NCBI GenBank assembly: GCA_026008535.1 | Contig: BRKX01000011.1 | Location: 22,142,001 to 22,206,000, forward strand | Direction: 5' to 3' | DNA: 64,000 nt | Origin: Perilla frutescens | Lineage: Eukaryota > Streptophyta > Magnoliopsida > Lamiales > Lamiaceae | Shown here: one piece after another, positions 35,307 through 47,545 of the stretch | Position numbering within the stretch: the first letter of the stretch is position 1 | Layout: each line of letters begins with the position of its first letter | Position numbers and translations under genes: made by a program | The notes under the pieces: model-generated | Told to the model about the DNA's origin: nothing | What the model saw: the letters and a program-made list of their open reading frames with translations, nothing else | Databases searched by the model: none

Positions 35307-38127
35307 AGCGCCCCGATCCCGAAAGACCGTGGAAATGGACGCCACGGGGGTGGGAATTAAGAAGCGGGAAAGAAATGGGGTAATTTAATTAACGACGGGG
35401 TGATAGTCTAAAAAGGATTAATGTTTGGAATAAAATTTAACAACCGAGTATGCTAAAGATAGGTTATGCCTTCCGAAAAATTAGACAGCATAACCTCTGT
35501 AACTAGAGCGAATCCCCGTTATAAACGGCTGTAACAATTCAATAAGCCCTTTCATAGGCCAAACGGAAACAAATAACCAGATACCAACAATCAATAGACC
35601 CATTCATAGGTCGACAAAAGAAACAGACACCAATATGCTGAACAAATGAAGTATTTCCATAGGTCAAAATGAATGATCAAATAGACATAACGAAAGACGG
35701 GCTTCCTCCCCTTTGAATAATTATGTACCTAAGCATATGATACATGTTAATTAGGAAGTCAACAAATGTTCAGAATCAGAGAAGCAGAATCATATCAACA
35801 AAATACCAAGATCAGAGTTATTAGCACTTAGCAAAAGAATATCATATGTGCGGAAGCTCAATTCTTAACAGAATACTAATAAAAATGGACAACGGAAAAA
35901 TATGTAAATCATAATAGCCCATATCTCAGCCTCGTCACCTCCACGCTCCAGCCTACTTACCTGAAAATGTTTGAAAAGATTTGGGCTGAGTACTAATGCA
36001 CTCAGTGGGCAAATTTTACAATTCAAGTTATGCAAATCATTTTATTAAAGTAATCTATCTGTGTTCATGCAGGTAGTGAAACTTAGGAGGTTTAAAATTT
36101 GGAAGCAACCTAAGTTCACCAAAACATTTTATCATGAAGCGCTTAAGAGTATAACCCGTCACTGCCCGCAACCCAAACTACATCACCAGCGCATAACGTG
36201 GAGTATGGCCATAGTATACCCAAAGAGTATAACCAATAAGTGTTTCATTTTAGTCTCACCGACAAGGAGTAGGGCAGGACAAATAATGCATGCATACTGT
36301 AGCTACTCACATTGACACAGCGCTGGTTTATGAGACTCCGACAACATACAGTAGCACGTAAATATTTAACACAGATAGTCACATATGCAATTTTAGCAAA
36401 GCAGAGCTTAATAACTCGAAAGATACAATTTGCAAAGATAGTATAGTATAACCCACCTTTCTCGGGATTCTGAAAAGCTAACTTCTGAAGAATCAACCCT
36501 GATACTCTTTCTCTAGCTCAACTGGTACTACAGAAGGTAAACTTCAACTCAGGATAATCGCTATATTTTCGGAGATTAATCTACTATAAACGGAACTATT
36601 ATTAATTCTATTCTATTCTAAAATAGATTGCGCGAATCTAGAGACCTTGAATAATTTCGACGAAGAAGGAAATAAATTCCAAAACGTTATTCTTGCTTTA
36701 CTGGGATCAACTGATTTGACAGAGGTCTCTTTCCAAAACTTGTCATTTATCCAAATTTTACCAGATCTACACCACAACAATTTTTAACCCCTCGGAAATT
36801 ACGAAAATATTCAGGGATGATACTATATATCCCAAGACTAAAGAATGAGAATTTTAGAATTTTTCGATAATACATGCTCCCGGTATAAAAATAACTGTCT
36901 ACTTTAAATAATCAAAATTATTCAAAACTCGCAACGATATTGCGAAACTTGGCAGGCTTATAGGAAATAATATTTGGAGCAACTTTCGAGAAGAAACATT
37001 TTTGATTTGACGACCCAAAATGGGTGAAACGGGTGTTTCGGTAACAATATTCACAGATTTTAGCTGAAAATGTATCGGTCTCGATCGAGCTTGATACTCG
37101 TTGGATTTTCTCTCAAAAGTACAATTTTTGATAGTGCAGAAAATAAGGAATTTAATGGTGTAATCAGATCAAAGATCGGACGGCTAGAACAAAAATTCGA
37201 ATTGGGCAGATTTATAATATAATATTCGGATCCGGATTTCAAACGACGAAAAATCAAAAATCTATTCCGGTTAACTACAAGATCTAAATGATCAAAGACT
37301 ATTTATAAAAAGAAGATTTCTAATACGACTATTCAGGAAGAGTAGATCTGAGATTTACATAAAATGAAAACGGGGGAAAATACCGAAAACTTACAACATC
37401 AAAAATCGGAATCGGTAGAATTAAAGATAATAGAAATATAAGCATATTTAGAACTTGAAATTTCTAAATTCATCGGTCCGAATGATCAGAATCGGAGAAA
37501 GTACCTTCTCCGAGGAATTGGCGGCGGTTACGATGATTTTCCATCGTGATCATCTTTCGTGTCATCATTTCAATCATGTATTCGTGATCTACGCGTTGAC
37601 ACCTTCAAAATGACTATTTCAGAATTGAAATAGGAAACTAGAGTCGTACATTCTTTGGAAGCTGCTTGGCGTTTCGATTTTGAAAATGAATAAAAATGAA
37701 ACCTTAAGCTCCTATTTATAGAGGAAAAATAAATAGGATAATAACGAATAAAAGAAAGAAGATAATGATGGAAAAAGAATATGATAATTACGAATAAGAT
37801 AATCTTTTGAAAAAGAAATTGGATAATGACGAATGTGCCTTTTTCTATTAAATTTATTATTTTCCAACTTAAAGTTGTGCCAAGAGTTCATTTGAATTCG
37901 AAATTTGAAATTTCAAAGGTTGGCATGATTCTTGAAACATTTTCTATCAACCCAAGAAAAATATCATAACATATTTTTAAGGCAATTTTTGACCAAATTA
38001 TATTTAACAGATTTCCCTGGCTGCGATTTTCCTTTATTTGAGTCGTTTAAGAACCCAACTTATTTTCTAACTTACCAGAGGGTAACATAAGTTGAATTAA
38101 ACCTTCTAAAATATTTCGGGGTATTAC

Positions 38128-38128
<1 letters not shown>
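35304..38128. mobile_element. Solo LTR, probably Ty3/gypsy
   Basis: It starts TGTAGCGCCCCG and ends CGGGGTATTACA; these 12-bp termini are near-perfect inverted repeats of the TGTAACNCCCC...GGGGNGTTACA kind seen in long plant Ty3/gypsy LTRs. The flanking pentamers are both TATAT, although in a (TA)n run this is weak evidence. The 2825 bp hold no open frame of note. No second LTR, primer site or polyprotein is attached, so it is best read as a solo LTR left by recombination between the two LTRs of a full element. Confidence 0.72.
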
Positions 38129-38158
<30 letters not shown>

Positions 38159-38423
38159 GAAAAGAAAAATTAGGCCCCATATGCACCCTCTCTCCCATTC
38201 CTTTTCCATACATACACATGTACCAATTTCATAGTTTAGTTCTTTTAAAATTGGGACCACATTGGTTTGTACCCATTCTTGGTACAAAACTAAGTTTTTG
38301 TACCTAAAAAAAAAAAAACCAATGGGGATGCTCTCACCGCATACATGAGACGGAAAATTTTGTCTTTTTTTTTATTCTTCAAAATTTATATCCTAACACG
38401 CACGTATTTGTGCATCGCACTTA

Positions 38424-38426
<3 letters not shown>

Positions 38427-38462
<36 letters not shown>
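38427..38462. repeat. (TA)n microsatellite
   Basis: Uninterrupted TA repeats immediately left of the MITE at 38463. Confidence 0.95.
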
Positions 38463-38465
<3 letters not shown>

Positions 38466-38714
38466 GTTGGTTATAATAAAAACATATCTTGTGTGTAAAC
38501 GTGCGGATTGTGTTTGTTTAGTGTATTTTTAGTGCTTTTCTTTATGTATTTTGGTGCTAAAAACATCTAGCACCAAAATACAATAAGAAAAGCATTAAAA
38601 AAATTAGCAAAAATTAGCACCAAAATACATAAAGAAAAACACTAAAAATACACTAAACAAGCACAGTCCGCAGTTTACACACCAAGATAAGTTTTTATTT
38701 GAACCAACTCCTAT
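38463..38714. mobile_element. Foldback MITE with arms of about 115 bp
   Basis: The left end AAGGGTTGGTTATAATAAAA and the right end in reverse complement, AGGAGTTGGTTCAAATAAAA, begin arms that pair through 'cttgtgtgtaaac', 'cgga(t/c)tgtg' and 'tttagtgtatttttagtgct' to 'atgtattttggtgc'. Almost the whole element can fold into one hairpin. It sits between (TA)n runs on both sides, so a target duplication cannot be read. Confidence 0.75.
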
Positions 38715-38719
38715 ATATA

Positions 38720-40220
38720 TATATATATATCATAAAATGAAATTAGTGAACGTTAAAATTAAAATAAATTAATTTAATTTTTTTATCAGTCGAATCATAT
38801 GCACATTTTTTTTTTTGCGGGTTTAGACTGTCTAACGGTTTCAGATATAAGTCTTTGTCAAAATTTAATTAATGCATTATAAGCTTCAAATTATATATAA
38901 ATATGAAAAAGGTGATTCTATATTAGTATAATATTATTGTTGTCGTCTCATATAAATATAATTAATCCATAAATAGTTGTGTTTTAAATTTCAAAGGGCG
39001 CGGTTGTTGAATTTTTCGAAAAACATTAGATAAGGAAATTGAGCAAAAAAAATAAAAATGATTGAAGTGATTAATTAAAATATTATTAGCTTTCAAAAAA
39101 TACAAAAAATATCATGATTTTTTTGGTATTTTTACAAATCTAAGATTTGAGTAAAATTTATAGTATGAAAGGGTGTGTGGCTTGCTTGGATCTGGTAAGA
39201 AATTTTAGCCCAAAATTAGAAAATATCGTGGAAAATAATACTATCAACAATCTCATCATTTTTCGGATACTAAAAATTTACTTGGGTACTAGTTTTGTAC
39301 GAATATTATGAAAATCTATTCTTACTCGCATAACACCTCTTTTAACAAGTATAAATTGTATAGCTTTTAAAATAAAAAATCAATAAATTAAGCTTGTAGT
39401 CAAATAGATCAATCAGTCACGTTAAAGAAGTCATCTCTGGGTGCACGGGTTTGTTCAAGAATCAAACAAGTTGTTGATGGCAAAGCTATAATTCCTACGT
39501 TTTATGTCGAACATAAATTATTTTTTAGTATTTATTTTTCTAATTATTAATTTTTAACAAAAATTGAAAAATAAATAATTATAAATTCTAATTGGGCTAG
39601 ATACAAGTGCAAACATATTAAACTAAAGTACATGATATTAAAATAAGAGAAAAAATTGAAAAAAAAACAATGAACTTAATTGTTTTGTACAAGGTGTAGC
39701 CCGAATGTGTACTAGATGATTTCGCGGATTTGATCACCTGTGCCTAATCGTGTTACATTCCGTATGCCATAATTATTATTTTTAAATTATTTTTAATATA
39801 TCCTATTTGGGGAAGGGTGAACCCAATATAAAAATTTAAATTAAATTAAATCATAATTAATTAAAAGAAATAAAAATATTAAAAATTTGGCGTATAAGAT
39901 GTCATAGAAAATATCACAGGGGATCTGGTGTGATGATTTCGTCCATCAATCTGGCACACAAGAACTCATATACCATTCCTTATGATAATCCATGTGCCAT
40001 ACTTTTGTTTTTTATTTTTTTAAATGTATTTTATTATATTCTAATTGAGGAAGGATGAACCGTAAATAAAAAATTAAATTAAATTAAACATAATAAATTT
40101 AAAATAAAATAAAAAAGTAAAAATTCGATACAAGAGATGATAGGAAATGTCATAGGGATCGGGTACTACGAAATTCGGTTAATGTTTCATAAATAAAACA
40201 CGTCGTCCATATATGAATGG
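38720..40220. other. Intergenic, AT-rich
   Basis: No exon. Two related stretches near 39700-39960 and 39960-40170 ('...ggggatctggtgtgatgatttc' type text cut by AT-rich sequence, and 'atgtcatagggatcggg') suggest an old local duplication of about 240 bp. Confidence 0.4.
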
Positions 40221-40227
40221 TGGCGGG

Positions 40228-40686
40228 TAGGTCTGTAAAAGAACCGAATCGAGCCGAACACCCTGATGTTCGAGCTCGACTCGTTAAGTAAAATTGAAGC
40301 TCGTGCTCGATTCAAGCTTTTTTTCTCTTGTTCAAGCTCGGCTTAATAAATATTTATCATATTCGAATTCGGTTCGAGCTCGACTCGTGAAATGCTCGGA
40401 AATTTACTAAACGAGCCTGAGCTCGAATGCTCGAAAAACAAAAGCTCGTTCAATGTACATATTTGAGCTCGAGTTCGAAAAAAATTGTTTATTTAATTTA
40501 CCTATTTGAAATATTTATAATATTCATGAACATGTTCAATTTAAGCTCAAGCATGTTCTTGAGTTGACCGAGCTGAATACTGATGTGTTTGACTTCGACT
40601 CGTTTAGAAAACGAATGAACTTCGAACGAGCTTTTTTCGAATCGAACTCCAAATAAATTCCGAGCAGCTCTGTTGATTTATAGCCC
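40228..40686 (-). mobile_element. hAT MITE, GAGCTCG-rich family, inverted copy
   Basis: The left end TAGGTCTGTAAAAGAACCGA and the text 'gaacaccctgatgttcga' are the reverse complement of the right end of the intact member at 57960-58446; the right end reads 'gatttatagccc'. The flanks share TGGCGGG (40221-40227 and 40687-40693), a 7-bp match consistent with a slightly eroded 8-bp hAT target duplication. Non-coding, packed with AGCTCG/CGAGCT words. Confidence 0.8.
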
Positions 40687-41185
40687 TGGCGGGATTGAGT
40701 TTGAACTAAATTAGCTATCATTTCACGGCTATGATTATGATGATGGTTTATGGGAGATTCAACGTCATCAATAATATGTACTTCTGTAGCATGTCAAATC
40801 TATTTTTTAAAATTATAAATTAAATATACACGATAAATTGTATATAAGTACTAACATTACATAATAAATAAATTGGAATAAAAAAAGGAAACAAATATAT
40901 AAAATAAATTAATTGCGCGCTAGTAGGTTTGGCTTTCTGTGCTGGTTTTTGGGCCAATTTGACTCGTTTAAAAGATTATGATTTTTTTTAAATAGCTTGA
41001 TGACATATATTTTTCGAAACTTAATGAGAATTAAATTTCATAGTATTGTGAAAATACCAAACGGTCTATCTCCAGTCCCATAGCCATCAATTTACTTTAG
41101 GAAATAAACAATGTAGCAAGAAATATCACACCAAATTAATCAGATAAGATATTCATAATGCTCTAATGTAAAAATATGAAAGATA

Positions 41186-41432
41186 GTCTCCTTTGGGATG
41201 ACCTAATGGTGGAGTGGTGTTTCTTGAGATCAAAGGTATCAAGTTCGACCCACCACCAACACCACTAGGTGTGAGCCTGTCACACCTGGCCTGCCAAGAG
41301 TGGTTTACCTCTCAGGCCAGGTTTGGTTTACCTCCCCTGTGTAGGTTTGAAGGCTATTACACAGGGGCGGGATTTACCCAGTGCGCACCACGGTAGCGGC
41401 TGCGGGTTACCATCGACATAAAAAAGAAAAAT
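41186..41432 (+). mobile_element. tRNA-derived SINE with an internal insertion
   Basis: It is flanked by a perfect 12-bp target duplication, ATATGAAAGATA, at 41174-41185 and 41433-41444. The head has an A-box-like TGACCTAATGGTGGAGTGG and a B box AAGTTCGACCC. The body has 'acaggggcgggatttacc' and 'agcggctgcgggttacc', then an A-rich tail. It matches the SINE at 13853-14029 but carries about 70 extra bp (near 41270-41335) containing the repeated words 'gtttacctc' and 'ggcc(a/t)gg'. Confidence 0.9.
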
Positions 41433-41449
41433 ATATGAAAGATATTTCG

Positions 41450-42995
41450 ATGTTTTAAAAATAAAAAATGAATGTGTGATGTGCCATTAATCTGAGGATT
41501 AAAACAAATGATGAAACATATATATATGGTTTATAAACAAAGGATTTCATCAAGGAGCCATGGTGCTCACAAAATTTAAATCGAATAATTCTGAGCCGTC
41601 GGATTGAGAGTCATTAGATCGGTTGCCACGGAAAGCATGTGACCAAACGTCATGCCACCTCACGCTTATCTCATGCACCCTCACAGTCCACGGCCGTCCG
41701 AGTTTGAGATGCTCTTTTATAGCCGTCGATAGTCAATCTCTCATTGTTCGTCTCTCACGCGCCTAGCATCACACAATTGCCCAAACGCTCGTTAACGTGA
41801 AAAAAAAATGTTAGCATCTCATTTTTTATTATTTAGTTAGATGATTAATATCCGATCTATATTTTTATTTTACTTTTTAGAATGATTCATAATTGATCTT
41901 ACTATCACTATTTCTGGAGGGATAATTTCACCAAAAGCAAATAATTCCTATGCTAATATTCTCCAACTTGATCACTCACTTTTGTTTACGTGATCAACCA
42001 TTTCACTATTTTTTTTTTTCAATTTATAAAAATAAAACTTCACCGACTTAAAAATGTCTCTTATATATGTTGTTATTAATTCGTTGCGTACGAATAAAAT
42101 AATAAATTATAATCACATAATAATATATGTGATATTGTCTAGTTATAATGTTCAAGTCAGTATATGATCATTTCCGATATATGTGGATACTATTCAGGCG
42201 AAACTTCGATAGAAGAACGATAGTTTATAAATTGAAAAAAAAAAAACACTCTACTATCAAAATAATATCTGGTAATTAAGTTTTTGTTAATAGTGTTAAC
42301 CCTATGTCATACAGCCGAATTGCTTCTGTACTTGATTTCGTCGATCAAGTGTTACTGTATATATATGTGCCAATTAAATTCTTTACGCATCAAATGATTT
42401 GTTAGTCCATTCATATTATTTTTTTATTATATATATAATATTTTTATAATATGGATGATATTTTTGAAAATTTATATGAAATGTGACGAGGAATAATATT
42501 GTCGTCGGCCATATATCATCCCAATAGATAGAATAAGATAAAATACACGACAATATATAATGGGTTTAATGCCAAAAAAATGTAAATTATCATTCGTATG
42601 AAGAAAAAAAAAACATTTTTTTGTGAACTTTAACATTCATATTCATATGTTGACAATTCTCGTATAACTTTTGACTCTACATGTTGTAATCATAAAAATA
42701 CGTATAATATTTATTAGGAAATTAAAATTATAACCATCCGAAATGAAATGAATCGATAGATGCAAGTTTAAACATTTAGTTTGCATGGCATTTAAACATT
42801 TAATTTGCACGTATCGAATGTAACAATATAATACAGTTAAATTCTTCTAAGAAAACAATACATTTAAATTAGTGGGTTTAATTCATAAGAATATTTCACG
42901 ATATAGATTAAAAATGATCTTTTAAATGAATTGATGACATTATAATTTTCTTATCTTCGATATCTTGAAATTTGTTTTCCTAATTTATTTGCACC
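41450..42995. other. Intergenic, AT-rich
   Basis: No exon or bounded repeat was recognised. A less AT-rich stretch at 41560-41790 could be an old gene leader but has no supporting signals. Confidence 0.4.
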
Positions 42996-42999
42996 TATA

Positions 43000-43025
43000 T
43001 AGAATTGTAAACTAGTCAGGCTACT
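43000..43025 (+). mobile_element. Left end of a hAT MITE interrupted by the Copia element
   Basis: TAGAATTGTAAACTAGTCAG matches the left end of the GAGCTCG-rich hAT MITE family (compare 57960 and 19444). The text breaks off at the Copia target site CTACT and resumes on the far side at 47813 with 'catgagctattcgaat', the next words expected for this family. Confidence 0.7.
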
Positions 43026-43243
43026 TGTTAAAATCTAGAGAAACTGAAGGAATTGAGAGAATATTGAAAGTGTTTGTAGAAATGCATAAGAGAGAATATT
43101 TTGAGAATTTTCTGTATTATTTCAACTGAATTGATTACAAACAGATGATAACATCTATATATATACAAATCTGTAACTAACATAATTAGAAGCTAACTGC
43201 ATAATTGCTACTAACAGAACTGCAAACTAACTGTAAACTAACA
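43026..43243 (-). repeat. 3' LTR of the Copia element (218 bp)
   Basis: It starts TGTTAAAATC on the plus strand and ends ACTAACA. Relative to the other LTR it lacks about 22 bp ('ggctaactacaattaact' region) and a further few bases ('agctta' type), each next to a similar short word, so slippage or a small deletion is likely. Confidence 0.93.
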
Positions 43244-43256
43244 TACCCCGTAGAAA

Positions 43257-44900
43257 CTACGTTGGGTCTCGAAGCTGAAGTTTGTCTCTCAGTTGCAGAA
43301 ATCGTTTATCAGAAAGAGGTTTAGTAAAGATGTCTGCAATTTGATCACTTGAAGGAACGTGACCAACTTCTATGGATTTGTCAGCAATCTTTTCTCGTAT
43401 ATAATGTACATCAACCTCAATGTGTTTGGTTCGAGCATGGAAGACTGGGTTGGAAGCTAGAGCAATGGCACTGCAGTTATCACACCATAATTTGGAAGGG
43501 AAGGTAAGTGAGATACCCAATTCTTTACATAGACTATGAAACCAGATAATGTCAGAAGTTGCATTTGCTAAAGCTCGACATTCGGATTCAGCACTACTGC
43601 GGGCAACCACATCTTGCTTTTTAGAGCTCCAAACTAGAAGATTTTGTCCTAGAAATAGACAATAGCCTCCTGTAGACCGGCGATCGTCGATGCTACTAGC
43701 CCAGTCAGCATCAGTAAATCCTTCAAGAGTAGAAGAAGAGGTTTCAGTGAAGAAGAGAGAGAGCATCCTTGAACCTTTAAGATATCGTAGGAGGTGTTTG
43801 CAAGCGCTCCAATGATCAGTGGTGGGAGCCTGCAAGAACTGGCTTAACTTGTTCACAGCAAAGGCTATATCAGGCCGAGTCAAGGTTAAGTACTGAAGGA
43901 AACCTACAGTGCTTCGATAGAGTGTGGGATTATCAAAAGGATCACCATGAAATTTGGATAATTTGGATTTAGGAAGCATAGGAGTGGAGACAGGCTTACA
44001 GTCAAGCATATTTGCTTTCTCAAGAATATCTAGAATGTACTGAGATTGATTGAGAAAGAAACCAGTAGAGTGTTTGAAAACTTCAATCCCAAGAAAAAAA
44101 CTAACTTCACCAAGGATTTTTAGAGCAAATTGATTATGAAGTTGCTGAATCAAGGAGGTAACATCATTAGAATCATCACCAGTAATAAGAATATCATCTA
44201 CATAGACAAGAATAAGAATAATTTTGTCTGCAGCTGTGTTATAGAAGAGAGAGAAATCAGAAGCAGAGCGTTGGAACCCAATGGAATTTAGAAAGATTCG
44301 TAACTTGTCATACCAGGCTCTTGGAGCCCGCTTTAAACCATAAAGAGATTTGGAGAGCTTATAGACATAATGAGGATGTTGAGAGTCTTCAAACCCTTTT
44401 GGCTGCATCATAAAGATAGATTCTGTCAGGTCACCATTAAGAAAAGCGTTGTTAACATCTATCTGTTGAATGGTCCAATTTCTGATAGCAGCAAGAGTAA
44501 AGACCAGTCGAATAGTAGAGAATTTAACAACAGGGCTGAATGTCTCCAAGAAATCAATGCCAGCATGTTGTTCAAAACCCCTTGCAACCAGTCTAGCTTT
44601 TAGTTTATCTAGAGAACCATCTGCCTTAGTTTTAACCCTGAAAACCCACTTGCAGCTGATTAACTTCTGATCATGATGAGGAGGAACCAAACTCCATGTG
44701 TTATTGGACTGAAGAGCTTGAAACTCAGCAGCTATAACACTATGCCAGCCAGGATCAGTGAGAGCTTTTGCAACAAAAGAGGGAATGGATGGAAGAGAGG
44801 TAGTGATGAAGGCTTTGGGTTTGCTGATGCCATTTTTGGCTCTTGTGATCATAGAGTGTTGATTTGTGACAGTGGATGGAACTGTGGCAGATAGAGAAGA
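43257..44900 (-). pseudogene. Copia reverse transcriptase and RNase H region
   Basis: The frame is open from about 44900 to the stop at 43257. It carries the Ty1/copia RVT_2 domain: WKWVFRVK-like (KWVFRVKTKADGS), LVARGF, ETFSPVVK, the QIDVNNAFLNGDL block, SLYGLKRAPRAWYDKL and the catalytic YVDD (44204-44193). The RNase H part follows, with TDADWA, SSKKQDVVARSSAESE, WCDN, ARTKHIEVD and the final IADIFTKPLS. No stop lies inside this segment, so it is the best preserved part of the element. It is separated from the integrase by the frameshift near 44900. Confidence 0.9.
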
Positions 44901-46228
44901 AGAAGAGGAGGGAGCTGGAGAGGGAACGGGGAGAGGGAGGAGAGGAAGGGAGCAAAGGATTAGGAAGAGGAATGAGAGCAGAAGCTGGTGGAGGGGAAGA
45001 AATAGGTGGAGAAGTATCTGCAGAAGGTGATGAACAGAATAGAGAGGAATAAGGGAACTCATTTTCTTTGAAAGCTACAGAATCAGAAATATATAGTCTG
45101 CCGGATGCACTAAGGCATTTGTACCCTTTGTGATAAGAACTGTAGCCCAAGAAAACACATTTAGAGGACTTAAAGTGGAGTTTGTGATTATTGTAGGGAG
45201 TGAGAAGAGGAAAACAGGCACAACCAAATGTATGTAGGAATTTATAGTCTGGAGAAGTGTGATAGAGAAGCTGAAAAGGAGAGGTATATTGTGTACTGGA
45301 GGAGGAAAGTCTGTTTATGAGATAAACATCAGCAGCAAAAGCATCCCACCAAAAGGTGAGACCAAAGGGTGAGAGAAAGCTGAGCTTGAGCAAGAAGAGT
45401 AAGGCCTGTTTGAAAGATATGTTGGTGCTTTCTTTCCGCCTTACCATTTTGAGCATGTATATGAGGACAAGGGTGTTGAAAATGGATCCCTAAAGTAGAA
45501 AGATATGAATCTAGAGGTCTAAACTCACCTCCCCAGTCAGTTTGAAGACATTTAATGGTAGTAGAGAATTGGACCTGAATCATAGTGATAAATCTTTTAA
45601 CAACATCAAATGCTTCAGATTTGGAAGTAAGGGGAAAGATCCAGGTGAACCTGCTATAGTCATCAATGAAATGAATATAAAACCTATAGCCTGCAGAACT
45701 AGAGGTGGCAGCAGGTCCCCAAAGGTCAGAGTGGATAAGTTGGAATGGAGCAGTAGTTTTAAGGGGTTGAGTTTTGTGAGCAGTTTGATGAATTTTACCC
45801 ATTTTACAAGCTTCACAGAATAGAAGAGAAGATTCATTGAATTTGATATGAAGAAGATCACAGACTTGTTTCAAAATAGAAGAGTTGGGATGCCCCAACT
45901 TTCTATGCCATTCATTAAGGTCTGTAGTACAAGAAACTAAACATATAGGATCTGGTACAATGGAATTGTTACATTCAGAAACAATATCAGACTTATTAGA
46001 AATGAATGAAGTAGATGAGTCTACAGGAAGAAAGGATGTCTGATTGGCTTGAAAAGTTGCAGTGCTTGACTGATCCCTATGTGTTGGCATAGCAGAGACA
46101 TTGCTTGACTGATCCCTATGTACTGGCATAGCAGAGACATCAAGATGGTAGAGTCCCTTGACTAGAGCACCCTTCATCAGCAGCTTGTGAGTTTTGAGAT
46201 CCTTAACACAACAGAAATCAGGATGTAA
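44900..46228 (-). pseudogene. Copia integrase region, frameshifted
   Basis: It starts after the TAG at 46229. The gag-pre-integrase zinc motif is visible as WHRKLGHPN...CEACKMGK, followed by the integrase core acidic residues in HSDLWGP, TDWGGEF and AERKH (the D,D,E set). A frameshift near 45360 moves the following FWWDAFAADVYLINRL segment into another frame. A second one near 44900, in a Ser/Pro-rich linker, separates it from the reverse transcriptase. An in-frame 39-bp tandem duplication (about 46066-46140) repeats the 13-residue word VSAMPxHRDQSSN. The segment is non-functional as it stands. Confidence 0.88.
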
Positions 46229-47440
46229 CTAAACAAAAACATCATTATCACAAGTAAACTGAGAAATGCTGAGAAGATTCTTGGTGATACCAGGGACATG
46301 TAAAATATTGCTGAGAAAGAGGGTTTTGGAAGCAGAAGGAGTGGAGCTTGAGGCACCAATATGAGCTATAGATAGAACATTACCATTCCCTACTTGAAGA
46401 AGTTCTGAGCCAGAGTAGGGAGAGCTAATCTGAAGGTTTGCAAGATCATTTGTAATGTGTGCAGTGGCACCACTATCAGCATACCATTGAGTGTCAAGCT
46501 GTTGAGCATAATAGGCTTCTTCTTGAGCAGAATCAGAAGCAATATCAGCAAAGTAGGCCTGTAGAGGAGACACACCAGTAAAATGAACATCAAATCATTT
46601 AAAGCATTTAAGAGCAACATGTCCATTTTTTCCACATAGTTGACAAATGATTTTGGTGTCTTTGGTAAAGCCACGGCCACCATGTCCACGAAAAGGAACA
46701 CCTCTACCAGAATATGAATCAACAACACCTCTGCCACGACCATAGGAACCATCATATGAACCACGACCAATATGAGAGGGAAATTGAGCAATATGAGCAC
46801 TTGGAGTGAAAGGAGAAAGCTGACTCTGCAAGCGAGCCTCATGAGCCTGAAGAGCAAACTGAACTTCTGGTAGAGTAAGAGAATCTGCTCGATTGGTGAG
46901 ATTCACCACCACCGCATCGTAATCAGCCCCAAATCCACCGAGAATATGCATAATGAGATCTTCGTCATCAACTGGTTTGCCGATGGCAGCAAGGCTGTCG
47001 GCATAGCTACGCATTTTAAGGAAAAACTCATCAATTGTGAGATCCCCTTTCTTTGTAGTTTGTAGCTGAAGTTTGAGTTGCATGATTCGCGCTTTAGACT
47101 GCGATTGGAACAATGATTGCAGAGTGAACTGGAGATCTCGAGATGTAACGCAGAGAGTGATGTGGCCATTCATGACCTCAGAGACAGAGCCAATGAGCCA
47201 GCTGAGTAAAAATTGATCGCGTCGAAGCCAAATTTGAAAATCTGGATTTGGAACAGTTTCACGAGAGGAGGAGGATAGAAATTGAGGAAGAGGTACGATG
47301 AATTCAGAGATAAGATCCTCGAATCCATGTGCGCGGATCATAGCTAGAATCTGAAAACGCCAAAAGGCATAATTGTTTCAATCAAGTCGAAAATTGGTAA
47401 CCGGAAGAAATGAATTTGAAGAATTTGGAGCGGAAGCCAT
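46229..47440 (-). pseudogene. Copia gag and protease region with nonsense mutations
   Basis: The ATG at 47440 starts a gag frame that meets a TGA at codon 21, then continues in frame (RAHGFEDLI..., the UBN2-type gag body) to the zinc knuckle CQLCGKNGHVALKC (CX2CX4HX4C) and a second stop, TGA at 46597-46595. In the same frame the aspartic protease follows, with WYADSGATAHIT (active DSG at 46477-46466), up to the TAG at 46229. The three stops in one otherwise continuous frame show decay after insertion or inheritance of a dead copy moved in trans. Confidence 0.9.
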
Positions 47441-47545
47441 GAGAGAAGGAAGGATCGATTAAAAAATTGAAAGCAAATTGCGATAGAAACGCAGAGAGAG
47501 ATAGAGATCGCGATAGAAACGCGATGATTTGCAGAAGAACCCAGC

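Larger units (their letters stand above)
34048..38333. mobile_element. PIF/Harbinger-like element, split by a solo LTR
   Basis: The ends are GAGCATCCTCAATGG (from 34048) and, from the right in reverse complement, GAGCATCCCCATTGG (ending at 38333): 13 of 15 positions match. The flanking trinucleotide is TCA on both sides (34045-34047 and 38334-38336). GAGCATCYCCA ends with a 3-bp target duplication are typical of plant Harbinger-related elements. The interior has a minisatellite (34530-34858), a (TTA)n run, a (TA)n run and a 2825-bp solo LTR (35304-38128). Without the LTR the element would be about 1.45 kb. No transposase was found. Confidence 0.65.

Noticed and set aside
13866..41432. A-box and B-box motifs that could mark tRNA genes (near 13.9, 17.5, 41.2 and 50.8 kb)
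   Set aside because: None folds as a full tRNA with acceptor stem and anticodon arm that I can see; the bodies, tails and target duplications mark them as SINEs.
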